This document shows positions 12,803 through 22,822 of a stretch of DNA of 64,000 nucleotides, piece by piece. Source of the DNA: Paralichthys olivaceus (taxonomy: Eukaryota; Chordata; Actinopteri; Pleuronectiformes; Paralichthyidae); NCBI RefSeq assembly GCF_024713975.1, contig NC_091098.1, positions 27,366,816 through 27,430,815 of the forward strand, in the 5' to 3' direction. The position numbers were made by a program, and so were the translations under genes. How positions within the stretch are numbered: the stretch's first letter is position 1; every line of letters begins with the position of its first letter. Below the pieces are notes generated by a model. That model was not told where the DNA came from. It did not search any database and worked only from the letters and a program-made list of their open reading frames with translations.

Positions 12803-14300
12803 TTTTGCGAAGGGCTGTGTGCAGAAGGGCGACAGGATGCAGTGTCTGTGTGAGCCGGGTTACGCAGGACCAAACTGTGAAAGGTAAAAAACCTCGTCAG
12901 CACAGTTTTATCCTTTTTATAAAACTTTGAATTTTTCACAAACATCTTTCGCTTCGTAATTTGACCTCCTCACTCAGATGCGCCCCTGGTTTCTACGGCA
13001 ACCCCATGGTGCTGGGCAGTCGGTGCCAGCCGTGTCATTGCCACGGCAACACGGACCCCAACATGCTGTTCACCGACTGTCACCCGCTGACCGGAGAGTG
13101 TCTGAGCTGCATGCACAACACGGCCGGACCGCTCTGCGACGTCTGTGCACCCGGTCACTATGGCGACGCCATCTCTGCCAAAAACTGCACTGGTGAGTTC
13201 ATCAGAAACGTCCAATCAGGACGTTCCCTCATTCCGTTACAGTCTGATGTTTAAAATCTCCGCACTTTCTTTATGTGTCCCAGAATGCAGCTGTTCTCCG
13301 TGTGGCACAGACTCATGCGACCCTCGCACTGGACAGTGTCGCTGTAAACCAGGAGTCACGGGGCCGCGCTGCGACCGCTGCGAGGTGAGAGCTGCACGAT
13401 TTACTCTGCTGGATATTCACAGTTTTACTGCTCAAGAGAATCAGAAAACACAAAAACACAAATATCCCAGAATGTGTCTGTTGTTAATGAAGAGGTCGAA
13501 TCTCTCTTTTCTTTTTGCTCCGTCACTTTATTCACCGTGGACTCTAAAAGAAATAAAGAAACAATCACAGCGAATAGAGATAATTCAAGTTTAGTTTACT
13601 CTCATTATTTTTTCTGAAGCACGATTCGTTCCAGCTCCGTCAGTCTTGAGGATTTTTTATTTTCTTCTTGAAGAATTCAGACCTTTAAAACAAACTGTCG
13701 AATCATGATCGTTTTTCTCAGGACGGCTCGTTTGGCTTCGACTCGTGCTCTGGCTGTCGTCACTGCGACTGCGAGGCCTCGGCGGCTCTGGTGCAGCCGT
13801 GCGACCCTCAGAACGGTCAGTGCGCCTGTCAGCCCGGAGTCAACGGGCCGCAGTGCAGACAGTGCGCTCCTGGATTCTGGAACTACGGAGCTGAAGGATG
13901 CAAGAGTGAGTGAATGACATATTCAGATTATTCACACACTAAAAAAAAACTCTGCTTGACAACAACCTGCTCGTTGTCGTCTGACGTCTCCCTCCCACCT
14001 CAGAGTGCGAGTGTCGGGGGGGTCGCTGCGACCCGCGGACCGGAGAGTGCCGCTGTCCTGACGGGATGACGGGAAAGCAGTGTGACGTCTGCTCTCAGGA
14101 GAACAGTGTTCTCGTGGAGGAGCATCACGGGATGCACTGTGAACGTGAGTAAAACCACCTGACGGGAAATAACAGATTCTCACCGAGGACGTGACGCGAG
14201 TCAGGAAAGAGCTCGACCTGATGATTAACGAGCCTGATACTAACGAGCGTGTTGATTGAATTGAAGGAACTGTTGCAGATATGAGCTCTGAGACGTTCCA

Positions 14301-14334
<34 letters not shown>

Positions 14335-14500
14335 CCTCTGCAGCGTGTGACAGCTGCGTCATCGTGCTGTTGGAGGATCTGGACAAGATGAGCAACAACT
14401 TCAGCTCCGTCTCCGCTCAGCTGAAAAGTCTCAACGCCAGCTCCATGGCCTGGGCTCAGCTGAACGCCCTCAACAAGTCTGTGGACGACATCTCTGTGAG

Positions 14501-14551
<51 letters not shown>

Positions 14552-17111
14552 CTCTGTCTCAAACTACAACACAACTGTTGATCGAACTCTCTCCCATGAT
14601 TCCAGGCGGCGATCAGGAACTACAACAGTTCTCTGGATGAGAGCAGGAGTCGAGCCGACATGTTGGACGCTGAGATCATGAACATCAATGATGACATTAA
14701 TGAACTGCAGGACAAGGTACACACACACACACACACACAGACACACACACAGACACACACAAACACACACACACACTCAGGTTTTTCTCTCCGTTTGTTT
14801 TCAGGCGTCAGTGACGAGCGGCCGTGTCGATGATCTGCAGAACAGTACCAGCAGCACACACCAGAGGGCGCAGGATCTCCTCCTGTTCATCCAGAACTTG
14901 ACAGTGGATATAAACGGTACCTCAACTTTATATAAATACGATATATACTAATACGTGTTTTGGTCTGTTACTATATTACCGTCCACTCACAGACAAAGTG
15001 TCGCTGATGGATTAATGACGGTTTGACTTTTGCACAGACATCATTCAGATGTCGAACAGGTCGTCGACGAACGACACGGAGGCCGAGCAGGACGACGAGG
15101 AGCGGGAGAGGAAGATGAGGGAGGTGCAGGCGATGCTGAGGGAGATGAGGTTCCGGAGCTGTGTGGGACAGAAGAGAATGGCCGACAGAGAGAAGACGGA
15201 GGCGGAGAAACGTGAGAAGAAACTCACACGTCCTGATTCGTCCTTACAGCTTTTATATTAAACACACAACACGATGTTTTCTTATGTTCGGCCAAAACAA
15301 AGAGTTAATGACGGTGACGAGTAGATTTAGATTTAGATGGAGAGACTGGTCTCTAGAAGAATAACATGACATCACCTCTCCACACAAACTCGCAGCTATT
15401 TGAACGAACTAATGAATTAAAATCCACTTCAATAAAACACAAGTTGGATTTTTAGATTTATCAAACTGTAAAACTGGCAGAAGTGAGGGAGCAGCAGTAT
15501 CTTCTAGGTTTCACTCATTCATTTTAAAACTCAGTCGTGTTTTTGAGTTCATGTCACTGAGTCTAACTCTTTCATTGTGCGAGTCGTCTTCAGACGTTGT
15601 ACATGATTCTCTCCTGCAGGGGGCAGAGCGACGGGCGGCTAAACTTTAAAAACAAGGTTTTCACATCATTAGTGAAAACACTGGAGCTGATCGTGTCTCT
15701 GCGTCTCCCCAGTGTTGCATCGCGTTCACAAGGAGTTGGCGAATCGTCAGGGAGAAAACAACGACATGGCCAAAGCCGTCAGAGACCGTCTGTCCCGCTT
15801 CCTCTCTGAGATGATGGACCTGCGAGACGCCCTGAACGAAGCCGTCAACAACACGGCGAGAGCAGCAGAGGTCAACAACGTCAACGAGAAAACCCTGGAG
15901 GACAATCAGGTGAGTGGGACGTCATGAAGCGTCAGCAGAGAGAGGAGGACAGTGAAGGACACTGAGCGTGACGCTGTGTTCTCCTTCTCAGAGGAAGATG
16001 GACGACCTGCTGTCCGAGCAGAAGGAGGTGATGGAGCAGTTGAACATGGCTGAAGACGACGTGGCGCAGGTCAACGACCTCCTGTCCATGCTGCACGACT
16101 CCAAAGAGGTGAGAACAAAAACCCACGAGGAGCCGGAGCTCACATCAGTCACATCTGCAGAGGAACTGAAGACAAGTTTAAATATGGAGACGTGTCCAAT
16201 CGTCCAGGTTCTGTGTCCTCTCGTCCAGGTTCTGTGTCCTCTCGTCCAGGTTCTGTGTCCTCTCCCTCTTTTTGAAAGCTTGTGATTTTGCAGGAGTACG
16301 AACGCTTGGCCGCTCAGCTGGACGGAGCCCGGACACCGCTGGTGAAGAAGGTGCAGGACTTTGCTTGGGTCGAGTCCAAGATCCCCCTGGTGGAGGAGGC
16401 GGAGAAACACGCGGCGCTGCTGGACGCTTTAGCCACGAACCTGAGCAGGTGAGACGGTCGGCTCCGCCTTGATTTACTCATCTAGTCGTGGATATTCATT
16501 TCTATCCTGAAATTCAAATAAACGTTTGTTTGACAGTTTGGTCGCAGAAACTAAGAAGGAAGGAATCGTAGACATGACTCAGGCCTACAACAAGATTATC
16601 AACAGCATCAAGGAGGCAGAGGAGGCCGCCAACATGGCCGCCAAGGCCGCCAACGCCACTTGGGAGGTACAGGACACACACGTTGTTTATCCTCACACCT
16701 TTAATGAAAGCTTTAAACTAAGAGACTTGTCTTCAGATGACGTGTGTGTGTGTGTCTGGTGTGTAATGTGTGTCTGTGTGTTCAGAACGTAAAGAACCAG
16801 GACCTCGGGCAGATCGCAGATTCTCTGAGGAACCACAGCGTGGACCTGAAGGACGAAGTCGAAAAGCTCGATGAGGAACTCAACAACGGTAACAACACGT
16901 CAACGCAGCATGTGACATCATCTTCATTAAGATTCCTGTAAAAGAGAATAACTGATGAAGTCGTGTGATTTGTTCGTTGTGCGTTCGTGCTGCAGAGCTG
17001 AAGCCGCAGATCGACGAGGCTCAGAAACGACTCGATGACGCCAAAAACAAACAGGTTCAGGTGATGAAGGATCTGGAGACGATTCAGAAAAACCTCAACT
17101 TCACCTCGAGT

Positions 17112-17161
<50 letters not shown>

Positions 17162-17171
17162 ACACACACAG

Positions 17172-17202
<31 letters not shown>

Positions 17203-19111
17203 CTCTTAAAGAAATTAAAACAACATTAACTGTTTCCACGGGTTCGTTCTTTTTTCTCTGCGATGAACAGACGTGAGTCAGGAGATCGACGAGGCGAAGC
17301 AGGCGGCCGACCTGGCGAACACCACGGCGACACAAGTCAACGATGCCCTGCGGCCGATCAAGGAGCAGCTGGACCAATGGGAGCGGACGTACGGAGACAC
17401 TAACGCCACCAATGACGACATCAACAAGGCGCTGATGGAGGCCAACAAGACCGGTGAGAGCCTCGTTAACGACGGACCTCATTAATCTCCAAATGTCTAA
17501 CGAGGATTTATTTATTCAGCATCTCGATCGAGCAGAAACCGTCGGATCATTAGTGAACGTGAAAATGGACGGGGGGGGTTTGTGTCTGTGTCTGCAGTGC
17601 ACGAGCTGGGAGCCACGATCCCGACGCTGCTGACGAAGCTGGACCGACTCCAGAATCATTCCATCCAGATGCCGAACATCTCGGAGAACATCAACCGCAT
17701 CAGGCAGCTCATCCAGGAGGCTCGCAACGCTGCCAGCAAGGTGCCGAGACAAATACCTGTTCAACAGAACGGTGCAGATCCATTTCCCTCCAGCCTCTAA
17801 CATTCTCTCCTCCTCCTCTTCGTCGTCTTCCTCCTCCTCCTCTTCCTCTTCCTCCTCCTCCTCTTCGTCTTCCTCCTCCTCCTCTTCCTCCTCCTCCTCT
17901 TCCTCTTCCTCTTCCTCCTCTTCGTCTTCCTCCTCCTCCTCTTCGTCTTCCTCCTCCTCCTCTTCCTCCTCCTCCTCTTCGTCGTCCTCCTCCTCCTCCT
18001 CTTCGTCTTCCTCCTCCTCCTCTTCCTCCTCCTCCTCTTCCTCTTCCTCTTCCTCCTCCTCCTCCTCCTCTTCCTCCTCCTCCTCCTCGTCCAGGTGAGC
18101 GTGCCGGTGAAGTTCAACGGAGCGGCCGGTGTCCAGGTTCGAACTCCCCCCAACCTGGCCGACCTGGCTGCCTACACCTCCCTGAAGATGTACATCACTC
18201 TGCCGGAGGCGGCGCGGGCGAGACGTCAGGGCGACGGCAGCCGACAGTTCGTCTTCTACCTCGGCAACAAGGACGTAAGCATCGCCACGGCAACAAGGAG
18301 GCCCAAATATAAATATATATATATTCTTTATATACTGACCCGCACTTTACTGTCTGTTCTGCTGCACGGTCAGGAGTTTACACAGTGTCTGTGGTGTCTG
18401 TAGTCACAGTGTGTGTCTGTGGTGTCTGTAGTCACAGTGTGTGTCTGGTGTTTGTAGTCACAGTGTGTGTCTGGTGTTTGTAGTCACAGTGTGTGTCTGT
18501 GGTGTTTGTAGTTACAGTGTGTGTCTGTGGTGTCTGTAGTCACAGTGTGTGTCTGTGGTGTTTGTAGTCACAGAGTGTGTCTGTGGTGTCTGTAGTCACA
18601 GTGTGTGTCTGTTGTGTTTGTAGTCACAGTGTGTGTCTGTGGTGTCTGTAGTCACAGAGTGTGTCTGTGGTGTCTGTAGTCACAGTGTGTGTCTGTTGTG
18701 TCTGTAGTCACAGTGTGTGTCTGGTGTTTGTAGTCACAGTGTGTGTCTGTGGTGTTTGTAGTCACAGTGTGTGTCTGTGGTGTCTGTAGTCACAGAGTGT
18801 GTCTGTGGTGTCTGTAGTCACAGTGTGTGTCTGTGGTGTTTGTAGTCACAGTGTGTGTCTGTGGTGTTTGTAGTCACAGTGTGTGTCTGTTGTGTTTGTA
18901 GTCACAGTGTGTCTGTGGTGTCTGTAGTCACAGAGTGTGTCTGTTGTGTCTGTAGTCCAGTAAGGAGTTTCTGGGCATGGCGCTGGATGGGAAGCGACTG
19001 CGTTGGTTCTTTAACGTTGGAGGAGAAACTGCTGAGGTGCAGATGCCTGAAGACGTCAAGTCTAATGGATACTTCAACAGTGTGGGGCTGGAGAGGTACA
19101 ACACACACACA

Positions 19112-19190
<79 letters not shown>

Positions 19191-22100
19191 TGTTCTGAAT
19201 GTTCTTGTGTGTGGGGGGGCTCAGGATCCTGCAGTACGGGCAGATGTCCATGTCTTCTGAAGCCACGGAGGGAGACCAGAGAGTCACTAAAGCTCACGTG
19301 GAGGCAGGAGGAGACCACGGGCTCCTCAACCTCCTGACCGACGACACCGTCTTCTACGTGGGAGGATTCCCCAGCACTTTCAAAGTAAGAGCGTGCAGGA
19401 GCGTTCAGCATTGTTAATGTCTGTGTTTCAGGGATCACCACGTGGATTTTGAAATGTGAGTGAATATTTCCCTCAACGCAGCTGAGAGTTGTTTCTCTTT
19501 GTCGTCTGTGTGCAGCCCCCGCCCCAGCTCGCTCTGCCCAGCTTTAAGGGCTGCATCGAGCTGGACACGCTGAACGAGGAGGTGCTCAGTCTGTACAACT
19601 TCGAAAACATCTTCAACCTCAACACCACCGAGGAGAAGCCGTGTGGCAGGTCGGTGTCCCGTCCAGCGTCCTGAACCAAACCTCCAATATTCCCCCGTCT
19701 CTTTTCTCTCGTTTGACTCATGATGGAATATAAATGCCCCCCCCCCCACCCCCTTCCTCCCGCAGGCCGAAGCCGGTGCTGACTCAGGCGTGGGTGAATG
19801 ACGCGGCGTTCTTCGACGGTACCGGCTTCTCTGAGATCACCTTCACTGACGAAACCACTCGCATGCAGCGCTTCGAACAGGAAGTGAAACTGCTCTCACA
19901 GCGAGGGATCCTGCTGCTGCTGCAGAACAAGGCAAAGAAATAACCCGTTCATTCATTCATCCGTTCATCATTGGACAGTTTGTGTTCGGATCATTGATGT
20001 CTCACATGTGGTCGTTCATCCACTCATCGGTCTTGTCGCTGCGTCTCTGTCGTCCCTCAGAATCAGTACCTGTGTCTGGCCGTGCTGAACGGACAACTGA
20101 AGGTTTTCTACGACTTCAGTGATAAACTGGTGGAACTTGAGCCTAAAGAGCCGGAATCAGATTCCCTGATGGTCAGCAACGCCAAACCCAATGTGGTAAG
20201 TCGTCTCTCTGTCTGAACTCATTTCATCATCATCGTCATCGTCATCGTCACTCTTCGATCTTGGATCGTCTCCTCCACATCCCGCCTGTTCCTTTGATTC
20301 GGAAAAACATTTTGATCTGATTTGTTTTTAAATGTGAAGCTGGAGATTATCATCATGCGAGCGACCACGAACCGCATCGTGGTGAGGAACAACCGCATCA
20401 GCCTCTACACCCACCAGTTCACCGAGAGCATCCCTCCCTTCAGCGGCAGCTATTACCTGGGAGGAGTTCCACACGACAAGATCCCCGACAAGTAAGACGA
20501 ACTTAAATTAGTCTCATATCTGTTTTATTAACGTTCTGTAACTTTCAATCAATATTTCTGCATCAACAATGTTCACAGCGATGAAACAACTGAGTTTCTA
20601 CCAAATCTGCAGATTAATGAGTTTCTCTTCTTCTTCTCTTATTTTATTGTTTGTGTACAGAACAGAATATTGAACTTCTACATCGAGTGATAATTGTTCT
20701 TTAACTACTAAAGCAGGAAACAGTTAATGTTTTAGCTGAAACAGTAAGAATCATAATAAAGTGGCCAAAGAAACCATCTATAAAACATTAACCAACAGAT
20801 CTCTGGCAGCTCGTTTCTCTGGCGGCTCGTTTCTCTGGCGGCTCGTTTCTCTGGCGGCTCGTTTCTCTGGCGGCTCGTTTCTCTGACGGCTCGTTTCTCT
20901 GGCGGCTCGTTTCACTGCGTCTCTGTGTTTTCAGGCTGAAGACGTGGTTTCCTAAGCAGGGATCTCTGAAGGGCTGCTTCAGGAACGTAAAGGCCCAGAA
21001 CTCTCACGTCGACCTGAAGAGGATGAAGAGCTCCGGAGTCAGTTTCGGATGTGACAGTGATCTGCTGGTGAGAAAACCTGGTTCATCAGTTTGTTTTTTA
21101 AAATAATCTCAAGTTGATGAAGGAGAAGAGTTTTTTAAAGGATTTCAACATGAGAACAGGAAGTTCATTTATCATCCCAACGTTTTTTAGTCTAATCCCA
21201 CCCAGTGTTTTTGAACAGATGTTCCCTCTTTTGTACTGAACGGGACCGATTCTGGAGAAAGTCACAGAATCCTCGGAGGTAGTTCTGGTGAAATGAGGAT
21301 TGTGAGTTTAGAAATCAGTGCAGAGTTCATCTCTGTTGAACACGGTCTCACACCAGAGAGGCGACACCTTCTCTGATCTGAGCCGCCCCATGTTTCACCT
21401 TCAGCAGCGTCTCGTCCTCAGAGCAGCTGCTGTGTCAGTAGATAAATAAAGAAAAGTTTTAAACCACAGATTTCTCACCAGTTTGTGAAGCAGCTGCTTC
21501 TCACTGATTCTCTCCTGATAGATAATTAGATAATTATATTATTACATATCTGCCTCTTTCAGAGAGTAAGAACCATGAAATGTCCCAGAAGGTGAAGTTA
21601 CATTTATAAAGAGTTTATTTCTATATAAAAGTGAGTCTTGACCTGTTTCTGTCCCTGTCATTTATTCAGGTGGCTCGTGAGGCTCATTTCTCTGGTCAGA
21701 GCTACTTGGATTTGTCTCTGACCAACGTCCCGAGCCTCAGGGACAACTTTTACGCCAGCTTCAGCTTCAGAACCGACAAGAAGGAAGGACTCATGTTCTA
21801 CCACCAAGATAAGGTTCATAAAGCTTCCATCACGTTGTGCTGCCTTCATACGTCTCTCCCTGTTCAACACACTGCTAACGTGAGCCTGTTGAATCTGTAC
21901 AGGACGGCGTGTGTCAAGTGTTTCTGAACGAGGGACAAGTGGTGGTGAGAGCTGGCAACAGTGAGATTAGGACACAGAAGACGTACAATGACGCCAACAG
22001 CCACTACGTCGCTATCTACAACAACATCAACGGGTAGGACGACTGTTCTGTAAAACATGAACCCAAACATGGCACGTTCAGACTGATTCTAACTGTCCGA

Positions 22101-22784
22101 CCCATCACGCCTCCAGGATGCGTCTGTACATGGACGACATGCTGGAGAAAGCCAAGGAGGGAATCCGTATAGACACCAGGGGGCGTACAGCGCAGACATC
22201 AGAGGGCAGCACCTTCCTGGGAGGAATGCCCGACCATACCCACAGCAACCTCACCGGGTGTATCAGCAACGTTTTCATCAAGAGGTGAGACGAGAGCGAG
22301 AGGACGGACACTTTAACTTAATGTCTTCAAACAGAGAATCTACTGTGATGTCATCGTCTTCAAACAGAGAATCTACTGTGATGTCATCGTCTTCAAACAG
22401 AGAATCTACTGTGATGTCATCGTTACATTCTGAACAGGAGACCATTTTTAATTGCAGAGTTAAAACTCAGCGTCCGTTTCAAACATAGATGTTTGTCGAT
22501 GGTGTCGTCGTGGAATGAAACAAATAACATATAAACTCAGTGAACTCGTTATGAACTCAAAGAGTCTGGATCTGAGGGCAGAGATGATTTATTGTCGACT
22601 GCTGATGAGTTTGTCGCTTGAGCTCTAAAGTGTGTGCGCGCTTCTCGTCGTCAGGGAAACGAGTCCTCAGGCCGTTCAGAACCTGCTGAAGGTGAAAGAG
22701 AACGTCAACGTCCCTCTGAGTTGTCCCGCTGCCGCCAAACCTCAGCAGATCGTCGCTGCGCAGCCGAAGCACAACAAACCCAAG

Positions 22785-22822
<38 letters not shown>

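Larger units (their letters stand above)
18095..22784 (+). other. lama5: lama5 exons for LG1, LG2 and LG3
   Basis: Exons: 18095-18274, 18956-19095, 19225-19384, 19516-19649 (LG1); 19766-19931, 20061-20195, 20340-20491, 20935-21067 (LG2); 21670-21813, 21903-22033, 22117-22284, 22655-22784 (LG3 and start of the linker). LG hallmarks are [71 protein letters not shown] and [10 protein letters not shown]1-3 carry the alpha6beta1 and alpha3beta1 integrin binding site in laminin-511. The donor at 19932 is GC (AAG/GCAAAG), and 21814 is a weak GTTCAT. The intron 21068-21669 (602 bases) shows nothing I recognise. The intron 22285-22654 has a 33-bp unit repeated about three times near 22325-22425. Confidence 0.94.

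Noticed and set aside
17772..18153. Polyserine ORF on plus and Arg/Lys-rich ORF on minus
   Set aside because: Translation of the intronic polypyrimidine tract before the LG1 acceptor.
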